A DNA stretch of 64,000 nucleotides from Adenanthera pavonina (lineage: Eukaryota; Streptophyta; Magnoliopsida; Fabales; Fabaceae): NCBI GenBank assembly GCA_026686845.1, contig JAIVEN010000018.1, positions 11,131,001-11,195,000 of the forward strand. Reading direction: 5' to 3'. The position numbers were made by a program, and so were the translations under genes. Below are positions 1 to 10,405 of the stretch, piece by piece. A model generated the notes under the pieces. The model saw only the letters and a list, made by a program, of their open reading frames with translations. It was not told where the DNA came from and searched no databases. Positions within the stretch are counted from its first letter, which is position 1; the number at the start of each line of letters is the position of its first letter.

Positions 1-210
1 GGTTGAAAATTTACAATATTTAATTAGGGATAAATATAGAAAATAAACTAAGTTTAAGACCAATTTAATATGTATAAGATAATTAAAAATAATTTATATT
101 TGAAACAGAAAGAGTAATAAAAAAAAAAAGGTAATCTTAATTTATGGTCAAGAGAGACCCAAAAGATTATTACAAAAATTTAAATTGCAAGCACTTTTAT
201 TCAATCCCAA
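1..210. other. AT-rich flank, no gene seen
   Basis: AT-rich sequence with a short A run near 120-129. I see no coding potential or recognisable repeat. It is the left flank of the LINE insertion that begins at about 224. Confidence 0.5.
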
Positions 211-223
211 CTACTCAAGTAGT
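211..223. repeat. Left target-site duplication of L1-type LINE A
   Basis: CTACTCAAGTAGT is matched at 14339-14351 with one mismatch; the inner 11 bases ACTCAAGTAGT (213-223 and 14341-14351) are identical. It lies directly before the LINE 5' end, and the partner lies directly after its poly(A) tail, as expected for target-primed reverse transcription. Confidence 0.85.
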
Positions 224-274
224 TTTTGGCTTTTACTCAACAAGGTATTGGTAACAAGGTATTGGTAGACGCTT

Positions 275-511
275 ATGGCAGAGGCACACGGTGATAATGA
301 TGATGACGGTTTGAAATCCACTATTCCATTGCAAAATGAGGTGATCTCTAGAGAACCCCAAGCAGCTTTGATTGTAGAGAAATCACACAGTTCTAAGAAA
401 ATTAAGAGTTCTGAGGAAGGTTTCAACACCTAGAATATGAGATGCACTTATGAAGATATTTGGCCTTCTCTTGTCCCAAAGTCTCGTCAACCTCAAAGGA
501 GGAGTGCTGGT
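275..511 (+). pseudogene. LINE A ORF1, 5' part
   Basis: This is the N-terminal segment of the LINE ORF1 protein, which in this clade binds the element RNA. The ATG at 275 follows a short leader containing a duplicated CAAGGTATTGGTA. The frame is rich in acidic and serine residues, has one TAG at about 431, and then reads toward the Copia insertion at 512. Across the insertion it continues in the same frame at 8842 (residues ...RRSAG then LSFREKF...). I see no annotated domain in this part; assignment rests on continuity with the downstream ORF1 half. Confidence 0.8.
507..511. repeat. Left TSD of the Copia element (CTGGT)
   Basis: CTGGT immediately precedes the 5' LTR terminus TGTAAGG and is repeated exactly at 8837-8841 after the 3' LTR terminus CTAACA. 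A 5-bp duplication is typical of Copia integrase. Confidence 0.95.
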
Positions 512-3112
512 TGTAAGGTTTAGTATAATATAAGTTTTGATGATGACAAATATAGAGTAATAAGGAACAAATGCATTATATGTATCTGACATATATAATG
601 TTCCTTAAAGAAGTAAAATACATATTAGCATGTATTTAATTATGATTATAATACATATATCATGCTATGTGTAAATATATCCACTGTACTTTTACAATGA
701 ATAATATAAGTTGGATATATAAACTGGACTAACTACTTGGTTTGTAAGTGTAATATATTAAATATAGGTTGGTCCAAGTAAGAAGAGTGAGCATTCACTC
801 AAGAAAGAAGAAAAGAAAGGATGCTCCAAAATGGAAGATCAGAAGGGAGCATGCCAAGAAGAAAATGTTCAAGTGAAAGTGGAACTCAACATTTGAAGAC
901 CTAGTCACTAGGTATATTTTATTTTCACTTGGGTCTTACTTGGGTCTTGAGGTGGGATTAATCTTTGAAAATCACTTAATCTTGTTACCATATGCTTTAA
1001 ATGAGTTAGATTAAGTAAATATGATGTTAGCATAAGTTAGATTTGAAAAACTCTGATGACAGACGAATTTTGAGAAGTTAAACTTCATATACTTTGTGAA
1101 AATACGAACTTTGCTGACTGAAATTTGAAGTTCCAGAGATATCACCTCTGACAGACGAATTTCAGGTGTTGAAATTCGAATTTCAAGTCAGGCATCTGAT
1201 TTTCAAGAATCTGGAGTTTGACCTTTGCTTAGTATTTTTAATATATCTCTCAAAATACATATGGCTTTGATGTAAAACTTATTTCATATGAAATTATACT
1301 GAATAAGCTTTTCAAAGAAGGATATTTCACTCAAGATGAAAGTCATATGAAAAAGTTATGGTTATTTAAAGTTGAGTAGTGAGATATGAATTTTCAGTTT
1401 TGATCTCTTATCACTATTTCGATCATATCTCACAAAAAAAGTTTGTTTTTGAAGTAAAACTTATTTCATTTGAAAGTAGACATTCAGAGCTTTCCAACCA
1501 TAGGTCATTTACTTAATTTGGAGTTAAAATGAGAGAGTTATAGCTTCTGCAAAATTGTCTACAGTGTAAAATTCGAAGTTACGTAGGTTCCGTTGCGACA
1601 GACGAATTTCGGGCCTCCGAAATTCGAATTTCGAAGAGAACCTTCGTGCAGAATTGAGCTTGCCACTGACAGACGAATTTTAACTTGTAAAATTCGAACT
1701 TCAGGTCCAATAGACGAATTTCCACTTTGAAAATTCGAATTTCGCGATTGCAGAAACGTGAAAACACTTCTGAAACAACCAACAGACGAATTTCCACTTT
1801 GAAAATTCGAATTTCGCGATTGCAGAAACATGGAAATACTTCTGAAACAACCAACAAACAACTTTCCACTTTCAAAATTCGAATTCCACAATTCCAGAAA
1901 CAAGAAAACACTTCTGGAACAATGTTAAAGTTCATCTGAGATCAAAAATAATTTAAGTTTCAAAACTACTCTCTGACAGACGAACTTTGAACATTAAAAT
2001 TCAAATTTCAGAAGCTATGTTTTGAGTCTGTTGAAATGAAACATTGACATACGAATGACAAGTCTTGTAACATTCGAATGTTGAAGCTAGTCTGAAAAGA
2101 GTCTCTCTGACAGACGAACTTCACCCTTTCAAAATTTGAATTTTGAAGAAAGTGATTTACTGTGCCTCTTTGAACGTTCAGTGGACAGACGAATTTTGGG
2201 CTTCCAAAATTCGAATTTCGAGGGCACTGTAGCAAATTGAAAACACTGTTCACACTTAACAGAAAAACTTTCTTCTTGAAAATTCGTATGTCACAACGTG
2301 AAAATGTTTTCTAAGTTTCAAAATTCGAATTTCACTTTATGAACAGACAAACTTCGCTATTTCAACGTTAAAAGCTTTAACCTTCGGTTCCTTCGAAATT
2401 CGTCTGTTAACATCCAAAATTCGAATTTCAGTATGTCAGCAACATTAAATAAAGTTAGTAACGGCTAGTTTTACAGAGTAAACCGTTGGGTAACATCTCT
2501 AACGGCTAGATCTTGTATCTAACGTCTAATTACACTACAAAACTATAAATATAACATCATCTGAACTTATGGGAAATAATCTTAAGAGAATTTATGCGAA
2601 AATGCTGTTACAACTTGTAAAATCCTTTTATCTCAGCATTGTTTGAAAAACCCACCTCAATAGAGTGAACTTTCAATGTATTATCTACTCTTCAAGAGAG
2701 TTTTCATTCTGTGAATATTTCTTTCTACATATTCTGGGTAGAATCTTAGTGTGGGGAAACACTAAGGGATTTACACATCTTGTAAGGGTGTGAGGAGAGT
2801 GGCTTCACAAGTGCCTACTTAAACTTGTGGGAATGTAATGAGGCTTCACAGGTGCCCGGATCAAACCTGTGAGATATAGTGGAGAATCTCAAGTGGTGGC
2901 TTGGGGACTGGATGTAGGCCAAGTGGTTGGGCTGAACCAGTATAAATCATTGTGTATTGTTCTTTATCTTCTCTACTTAGCTGCTGCACACAACCACCTC
3001 TGTTTATCCCTGTTTTGCTGCACTCTTAGTGAAATTGGGTTGTGATCCAAAAGAGCGAAAATCTTGCATCACCCAATTCACCCCCCCTCTTGGGTGACCA
3101 GTCTACCTAACA
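512..3112 (+). repeat. 5' LTR of the Copia element (2601 bp)
   Basis: Begins TGTAAGG and ends CCTAACA, with TG...CA termini, and is repeated almost identically at 6236-8836. It contains an array of about 14 hairpin-like units (1058-2432). A GC-containing stretch at about 2460-3112 includes CTATAAATATAACATC near 2542, which could be a TATA box for the element transcript. Minus-strand open frames at 1559-1935 and 2008-2253 are artefacts of the repeat array. Confidence 0.95.
1058..2432 (+). repeat. Array of palindromic hairpin units in the 5' LTR
   Basis: About 14 irregularly spaced units follow the pattern CAGACGAATTT, 6-10 variable bases, then AAATTCGAATTTC. GAAATTCGAATTTC is itself a 14-base palindrome. 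One unit forms a perfect 10-bp stem: CGAATTTCGG (1603-1612), loop 1613-1616, CCGAAATTCG (1617-1626). Other units start near 1154, 1671, 1711, 1783, 1855, 1976, 2047, 2110 and 2185. Function unknown. Confidence 0.85.
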
Positions 3113-3114
3113 AT

Positions 3115-3126
3115 TGGTATCAGAGC
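3115..3126 (+). promoter_or_regulatory. Primer-binding site, initiator tRNA-Met type
   Basis: TGGTATCAGAGC lies two bases after the 5' LTR end. It is the standard complement of the 3' end of plant initiator tRNA-Met, used by most Copia elements to prime minus-strand DNA synthesis. Confidence 0.9.
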
Positions 3127-3165
3127 TAGGACTCCCAGCAAAGGATCTAATCATCCGGGAGCAAA

Positions 3166-4910
3166 ATGACTGGTTTTGGAGAGAACATTCTGCCACAGAG
3201 GAACAATGTCAACAGACCTCCAGGCTTCAATGGTGAACACTATGGATACTGGAATATGAGAATGCAGATTTATCTTCAATCCATAGACTTAGATATCTGG
3301 TCTGTTATACAGGAGGGTGACTTTGTGCCAAAGAAAATGCAAAATGATGGCACATACAGAAAGAAGCCAGAAGCAGAGTGGGATGGTGCGGATAAACGAA
3401 GAGTCCTGATAAACTTCATGGCAAAGCATGCCTTGGTCAGTGCACTTTCACAAGACGAATTCTTCAGAGTGTTAGATTGCAACACAGCAAAGGAAATGTG
3501 GGATGCTCTGGAGATTGCTCATGAAGGAACCAAGGGAGTCAAGGAGAACAGGCTCAACTCTCTCACAGCTGAATATGAAGCCTTCAAGATGAACAATGGT
3601 GAGTCCGTTAAAGAATTTCAAATTCGTTTTACTCACATTGTTAATCATCTTTCAGCTTTGGGAAAGAGCTATACACAAAGAGAGCAAGTATGTAAAATAC
3701 TCAGAGCTCTACCCAAAGAATGGCAACCAAAAGTGACAGCTATTGAAGAAACAAGAGGAGAATCATATCAATCTGTCACTACATTGTTTGGAAGCCTTGC
3801 TGAATATGAAGGAAGACTAGACCTTCTATGGGAGCAGCAAAACAAAGGAAAAATGCTGATATTCAAAGCTACTACATCACAGAGCTCAGAAGATGATAAT
3901 ACTGATGATGAAAGTGATGATAGCAACAGTGATGATGATGAGGAAGAGCTAAAAGAGTTGACCATCAGATTTGGAAAATTCCTCAAAATCAAAAGGAAGG
4001 AGCTTCAGGAACAAAAGCATTCCTGCCATGCAAATAAGTTGAAGTATCAGTCAAAGAGGCAAGGAGGAAGATATGCAGAAAGGAAAAGTGAAAAAGCTAA
4101 AGTGACATATACCTCTACAATCTGGGCCAATAGTTCAGATGAAGACGATGAGGATACCTATCCATGCTTGATGGCACTATCCAATGATGAGGTATCAAAT
4201 TCTGACTCTGAATCTGATTCTGATTTCTCTGTTGATGAGTTGCAAGTTGCTTACAATGAAATGCATGATGAATTAATTAGATTAGCTAAAGAACTTGCAC
4301 TCAACAAAAAGAAAGTGATTTCCTTAGAAAATGATTTGCAATTGGAAAAGACTGAAAAGGAATCACATAAACATAAAATAAATGATCTCGAAAATATCTG
4401 TGAAACTCACACACACACACTTCCTCTTGTTTTACATGTGATATATTAAATAAAGAAAAAGAGGAATTGACTAGAGTAATAGCCAATCTCACCCAAGAAA
4501 AGGATAAGTTGAATATTTCACTTGGCAAACAGAATTCTGAGTTTGACAAGTTTGGTGCTGGCTATAGGAGTGAGTCCAAAGGGAAAAATAAATCCTGTTC
4601 GAAATTCTTGGTGCCTAATATAATGCCTAACTCACCATCATGCACATATTGTGGTAAAAATGGTCATATTGCTTATCTGTGTAGCATAAGAAAAAATGGT
4701 TTGAGTAAAAGCATGAAATGGGTTCCAAAGAATACCACTAGCCCTTCTGGACCCAAAAACAAGTGGGTACCAAAATTTTCTTCTAGTGTTTCATGTATAC
4801 AGAATCAATCCAAGAAGAAAGAATACATTAGTACAAGAAAGGGGACGCTGAAAAGGAAAGCTTCTCAGAACTCCAAAACTGCAACTGCAAATTACATGGA
4901 GAAGCACTAG
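3166..4910 (+). pseudogene. Copia gag gene with a frameshift
   Basis: Encodes the nucleocapsid polyprotein that packages element RNA. The ATG at 3166 lies 40 bases after the PBS. Residues ~15-50 (RPPGFNGEHYGYWNMRMQIY) match the DUF4219-type start, and residues ~65-230 match the UBN2 gag domain of Copia elements. An acidic region (DDNTDDESDDSNSDDDEEE) and a probable coiled coil at ~345-410 follow. The first frame stops at 4449 just after a CA run near 4410. The second frame (about 4440-4910) continues with the zinc knuckle CTYCGKNGHIAYLC (CX2CX4HX4C), then a basic tail repeating KWVPK, and stops at 4910. So a single frameshift separates capsid from nucleocapsid. No pol follows. Confidence 0.88.
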
Positions 4911-6221
4911 AAGCAATTATCTCTCTCATCTCAAGGAAGCAACTCAAATGAAAACCATACTACTGACCTTGAGAAGAGAAAGAGAAGAAATTCAGGAGGC
5001 ATTGGCATGTATGCAAAAAGAAGACATGAGGGATACTACACTGCATACAAGCCAAGAATAACAAGGAAATAATTTTTGGTAACCTCTAATCCTTACCCCT
5101 TTCAATTATTGCATTATATATATAATTGGGTAAGATTGAACTCTGGTCCCATATATACTTGAAAAATGTTCAAACTGACCTTTAGTGGACCCAAGTCAGA
5201 AAGGGTACCAAAGAAAGAAAAAGATATTCTCTTTGTTCTTGCAGATACTCCTTGAGCTAAATGATGAAATTATTTAAATATGATGATGCTTACTGTGAAG
5301 TTCAATATTTGCACAAGTCCATTTTTTTTGTATAACCAAACTTCTGTGGCTTTCAAAAAATCCCCTTGTATACTGATTTTGATTTAAGCCATGATTTGAA
5401 AAGCATACATATTTGAATAAATGCTCATGCTTAGGGGGAGCCTATAAATTTGCGTGTAAAGGCTTTTAAAAGGATCTTTTTGATTTTAAAAGAAAAACTT
5501 GAATCATAATGCCTACATCATGTATTGATTGAATAAACATGCTCCTTTGATGCATTATGCTTTCTTGGTTTTATCTTTATAAAATGCATAAATTGAGGGG
5601 GAGCATTTTCTGAAATTAAGTTGTTTATGCTTTAGCTCACCTCATTTTATTGTAAAGAGTTCTATTGCTTGATCTTAACTTGCTAAAAGGAGCAAATGAT
5701 GCCCTAACATCTTTCCTTGATCCTAAAGGAAGAAGGCAACAACTCTATAACTCTGAGATACCTATTGTGATGTGTGCATATCATAATCATCTTAACAAGA
5801 AGCATCATAACATTTGGTATCATAATAGTTTCAAGCAGCAACTGATGTTAGTTTTGAATATCACCAACAATTTGTATCAATTCTGAAGATGATTGGTAAC
5901 AATGGGTATCAATTCTAATATCAGTAAAATTTGACATAGTCTGAACATGCAGTGTACAATAAGTTTTGATGATGATTTAAAATTCAGTCTATGTTTTTAT
6001 GTGCTTGAAACACCCCAGACATCTATACTTACTGATACAACCTTGCAAATAAGGGGAGAAGAAATACTTGTTATTCTTCAAACCTTTTTGTTGATGTCAA
6101 ATAGGGGGAGAAGTTGTGTGAAAAATATGTATATGCTTAATCTGGAATTACTTGAATTAAACTGCATTATATGTGGTAATCATTTATTAAGCATATTTTT
6201 CACTAGTGATTTGTCATCATC
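4911..6221 (+). other. Copia internal region without pol; several polypurine tracts
   Basis: No protein domain is recognisable here. Short open frames at 5665-5886 and 5947-6240 show no family resemblance. The stretch carries GGGGGAG tracts at about 5434-5440, 5597-5603 and 6104-6110, besides the terminal one. Such spaced polypurine tracts resemble the 3' regions of SIRE-like elements. A pol deletion is the simplest reading. Confidence 0.6.
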
Positions 6222-6235
6222 AAAAAGGGGGAGAT
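6222..6235 (+). promoter_or_regulatory. Polypurine tract of the Copia element
   Basis: AAAAAGGGGGAGAT ends directly at the 3' LTR start TGTAAGG (6236), the expected site for priming plus-strand DNA. Confidence 0.9.
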
Positions 6236-8836
6236 TGTAAGGTTTAGTATAATATAAGTTTTGATGATGACAAATATAGAGTAATAAGGAACAAATGCAT
6301 TATATGTATCTGACATATATAATGTTCCTTAAAGAAGTAAAATACATATTAGCATGTATTTAATTATGATTATAATACATATATCATGCTATGTGTAAAT
6401 ATATCCACTGTACTTTTACAATGAATAATATAAGTTGGATATATAAACTGGACTAACTACTTGGTTTGTAAGTGTAATATATTAAATATAGGTTGGTCCA
6501 AGTAAGAAGAGTGAGCATTCACTCAAGAAAGAAGAAAAGAAAGGATGCTCCAAAATGGAAGATCAGAAGGGAGCATGCCAAGAAGGAAATGTCCAAGTGA
6601 AAGTGGAACTCAACATTTGAAGACCTAGTCACTAGGTATATTTTATTTTCACTTGGGTCTTACTTGGGTCTTGAGGTGGGATTAATCTTTGAAAATCACT
6701 TAATCTTGTTACCATATGCTTTAAATGAGTTAGATTAAGTAAATATGATGTTAGCATAAGTTAGATTTGAAAAACTCTGATGACAGACGAATTTTGAGAA
6801 GTTAAACTTCATATACTTTGTGAAAATACAAACTTTGCTGACTGAAATTTGAAGTTCCAGAGATATCACCTCTGACAGACGAATTTCAGGTGTTGAAATT
6901 CGAATTTCAAGTCAGGCATCTGATTTTCAAGAATCTGGAGTTTGACCTTTGCTTAGTATTTTTAATATATCTCTCAAAATACATATGGCTTTGATGTAAA
7001 ACTTATTTCATATGAAATTATACTGAATAAGCTTTTCAAAGAAGGATATTTCACTCAAGATGAAAGTCATATGAAAAAGTTATGGTTATTTAAAGTTGAG
7101 TAGTGAGATATGAATTTTCAGTTTTGATCTCTTATCACTATTTCGATCATATCTCACAAAAAACGTTTGTTTTTGAAGTAAAACTTATTTCATTTGAAAG
7201 TAGACATTCAGAGCTTTCCAACCATAGGTCATTTACTTAATTTGGAGTTAAAATGAGAGAGTTATAGCTTCTGCAAAATTGTCTACAGTGCAAAATTCGA
7301 AGTTACGTAGGTTCCGTTGCGACAGACGAATTTCGGGCCTCCGAAATTCGAATTTCGAAGAGAACCTTCGTGCAGAATTGAGCTTGCCACTGACAGACGA
7401 ATTTTAACTTGCAAAATTCGAACTTCAGGTCCAATAGACGAATTTCCACTTTGAAAATTCGAATTTCGCGATTGCAGAAACGTGAAAACACTTCTGAAAC
7501 AACCAACAGACGAATTTTCACTTTGAAAATTCGAATTTCACGATTGCAGAAACATGGAAATACTTCTGAAACAACCAACAAACAACTTTCCACTTTCAAA
7601 ATTTGAATTCCACAATTCCAGAAACAAGAAAACACTTCTGGAACAATGTTAAAGTTCATCTGAGATCAAAAATAATTTAAGTTTCAAAACTACTCTCTGA
7701 CAGACGAACTTTGAACATTAAAATTCAAATTTCAGAAGCTATGTTTTGAGTCTGTTGAAATGAAACATTGACATACGAATGACAAGTCTTGTAACATTCG
7801 AATGTTGAAGCTAGTCTGAAAAGAGTCTCTCTGACAGACGAACTTCACCCTTTCAAAATTCGAATTTCGAAGAAAGTGATCTACTGTGCCTCTTTGAACG
7901 TTCAGTGGACAGACGAATTTTGGGCTTCCAAAATTCGAATTTCGAGGGCACTGTAGCAAATTGAAAACACTGTTCACACTTAACAGAAAAACTTTCTTCT
8001 TGAAAATTCGTATGTCACAACGTGAAAATGTTTTCTAAGTTTCAAAATTCGAATTTCACTTTATGAACAGACGAACTTCGCTATTTCAACGTTAAAAGCT
8101 TTAACCTTCGGTTCCTTCGAAATTCGTCTGTTAACATCCAAAATTCGAATTTCAGTATGTCAGCAACATTAAATAAAGTTAGTAACGGCTAGTTTTACAG
8201 AGTAAACCGTTGGGTAACATCTCTAACGGCTAGATCTTGTATCTAACGTCTAATTACACTACAAAACTATAAATATAACATCATCTGAACTTATGGAAAA
8301 TAATCTTAAGAGAATTTATGCGAAAATGCTGTTACAACTTGTAAAATCCTTTTATCTCAGCATTGTTTGAAAAACCCACCTCAATAGAGTGAACTTTCAA
8401 TGTATTATCTACTCTTCAAGAGAGTTTTCATTCTGTGAATATTTCTTTCTACATATTCTGGGTAGAATCTTAGTGTGGGGAAACACTAAGGGATTTACAC
8501 ATCTTGTAAGGGTGTGAGGAGAGTGGCTTCACAAGTGCCTACTTAAACTTGTGGGAATGTAATGAGGCTTCACAGGTGCCCGGATCAAACCTGTGAGATA
8601 TAGTGGAGAATCTCAAGTGGTGGCTTGGGGACTGGATGTAGGCCAAGTGGTTGGGCTGAACCAGTATAAATCATTGTGTATTGTTCTTTATCTTCTCTAC
8701 TCAGCTGCTGCACACAACCACCTCTGTTTATCCCTGTTTTGCTGCACTCTTAGTGAAATTGGGTTGTGATCCAAAAGAGCGAAAATCTTGCATCACCCAA
8801 TTCACCCCCCCTCTTGGGTGACCAGTCTACCTAACA
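6236..8836 (+). repeat. 3' LTR of the Copia element (2601 bp)
   Basis: Collinear with 512-3112 with no length difference (offset 5724). Differences seen by eye include A/G and T/C near 6586-6594, G/A near 6829, and several in the hairpin array, nearly all transitions. The array lies at about 6782-8156. The last ~50 bases form an open frame that runs into LINE ORF1. Confidence 0.95.
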
Positions 8837-8841
8837 CTGGT
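8837..8841. repeat. Right TSD of the Copia element (CTGGT)
   Basis: Exact partner of 507-511, followed by LINE ORF1 sequence. Confidence 0.95.
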
Positions 8842-10363
8842 TTGTCTTTTAGAGAGAAGTTCACTGGAGTCTCTCTTGAACAAGGAAAGGATCGAGAGAA
8901 ACACTCTGATGAAGATGCTTGGTGGTATAAAGGTCTTGAAGCCCTACAAACGCCACAAGAGGTTTTAGATGAAAAAGGAGAAAGGATCTGCGATTTTAAG
9001 GTTGAATATAAGGTAAGAAATGGTGTGAAGATCCCTTCACTTAGCTTCTCAAAGAGGGTCAAGGAAAAGCTATATAAGCCCATGGAGCAGTCACTCATTG
9101 TTAAGTTGCTAGGAAGATCCATTGGTTTCAAGGCTCTGGAATCACGTTTGCAGACCCTCTGGGCAAAACATGGAACCTTAGATGCTGTGGACCTTGGCAA
9201 TGGCTTTTTCTTACTTAAGTTCTTAAACTGGGAGGACTTTAAATTTGCTTTAACTGAGGGTCCTTAGATGATCTATGATCACTACCTCATTGTCCGACCT
9301 TGGTGTCCCAATTTTGATCCGACTAAGGCAAGTATTAATTACGTTATTACATGGATTAAAATACCAACTCTTCCGTTTGAATTTTATGGTGAAATAGTTT
9401 TAGCGTTTGTGGGTAATCAGGTGGGGAGGACCATCAAGGTAGACATGAATAGGACCTTTAAACAAGAGGTCTATATACTAAAATTTGTATTGCCCTTGAT
9501 CTGAAAGAAGCAATGCTCCCTAGCTTCAAAGTAGAAAGGAAATATTATAGGGTTGAGTATGAGGGCCTCCATCTTCTTTGTAACCATTGTGGCAGGTATG
9601 GCCATTATTCCAATGGTTGCTTGACAAAGTTTCTCCATCGCGAATACCAGCCCATGAAGAGAGACATAATGGTGGTAAAGGGGATGGCTCCAATCCAGAC
9701 AATAGCATGGATGTTACTTGGATAGTTGTACAAAAGAAGAGACCATGTAACCTTGATAAGGTCAGTAGTGATGGCGTTAACGTTCGGACTATATCACGTT
9801 TTACCATGCTAGCTGATTTGGTGGATAATGGCGATACAGACAGGGGAAGTGGCAATCAAATCACTCCTGAAGACAGTGTACATCCTATAGAGAATAAGAC
9901 AAATACAGCTAAGCATCAAAAGAGAGAGAAACCCAACAGGCAGGAAGGTAAGGGAAAGGAAAAAAGAGGCGTTGCGTGCACTATGGAGAAAAAGAATCAA
10001 CAGCCTGAAAATTTTGTTACTACCTCATCGAGTGACACGCGTAATTTAATGAGGGTAGGAGATAACAACGATACTCAGGGAGAAAATATTGCCAACTAGG
10101 AAGCTCACACACTACAAGAGAAAACTCCCTTACCCATGATTATTCAGCCCATGGAAGCCACTACTACCTAGTTTGTTAGGCCCGTTCTTGTGGATAAGCC
10201 CATTTTAGATAATGTCTCTTTCGGGCATGACCCTGGGTCCTTCGAACACAATGGACTCGACCTACCTACCCAAATGGATCTAGAAGTAAGTACAACTGAA
10301 AGGGCTAGCTCTGTAGTAGAGGATAACCTTGATTCGTTTGAGGAATGTGAAATATTGGGCTAG
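8842..10363 (+). pseudogene. LINE A ORF1, 3' part (DUF4283-like, zinc knuckle)
   Basis: Continues the ORF1 frame after the Copia insertion. The first ~140 codons and the next block (9268-9504) resemble the DUF4283 and linker region of plant LINE ORF1/gag-like proteins (VKLLGRSIGFKALESRLQTLW; IVRPWCPNFDP). A TAG at about 9265-9267 stands where Trp is usual before MIYDHY. A frameshift follows near 9500. The zinc knuckle CNHCGRYGHYSNGC (CX2CX4HX4C) lies at about 9582-9623. The tail is hydrophilic and lysine-rich, with in-frame stops at about 10099 and 10170, ending near 10363. In an intact element this protein would coat LINE RNA. Confidence 0.85.
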
Positions 10364-10405
10364 ATTACATTCTGATCAGGCCTCTTATCAACTTATATTT
10401 TTTAA

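Larger units (their letters stand above)
512..8836 (+). mobile_element. Non-autonomous, gag-only Ty1/Copia-type LTR retrotransposon
   Basis: The element has two 2601-bp LTRs, a primer-binding site, a broken gag gene and polypurine tracts, and is bounded by CTGGT duplications. The internal region is only 3.1 kb and I find no protease, integrase, reverse transcriptase or RNase H in it. The gag type and the repeated GGGGGAG tracts resemble the SIRE/Maximus group of Copia elements (recalled family traits, not tested). By eye the LTRs differ at about 15 positions, almost all transitions, so the insertion is recent. Such gag-only elements are known in plants as TR-GAGs and depend on enzymes from autonomous relatives. 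Confidence 0.9.

Noticed and set aside
1559..2253. Minus-strand open frames of 81-118 codons in the LTR (and at 7303-7977)
   Set aside because: They are translations of the AAATTCGAATTTC repeat units (recurring NSNF, IRIFKVEIRL) and sit inside LTRs; no independent evidence for a protein.
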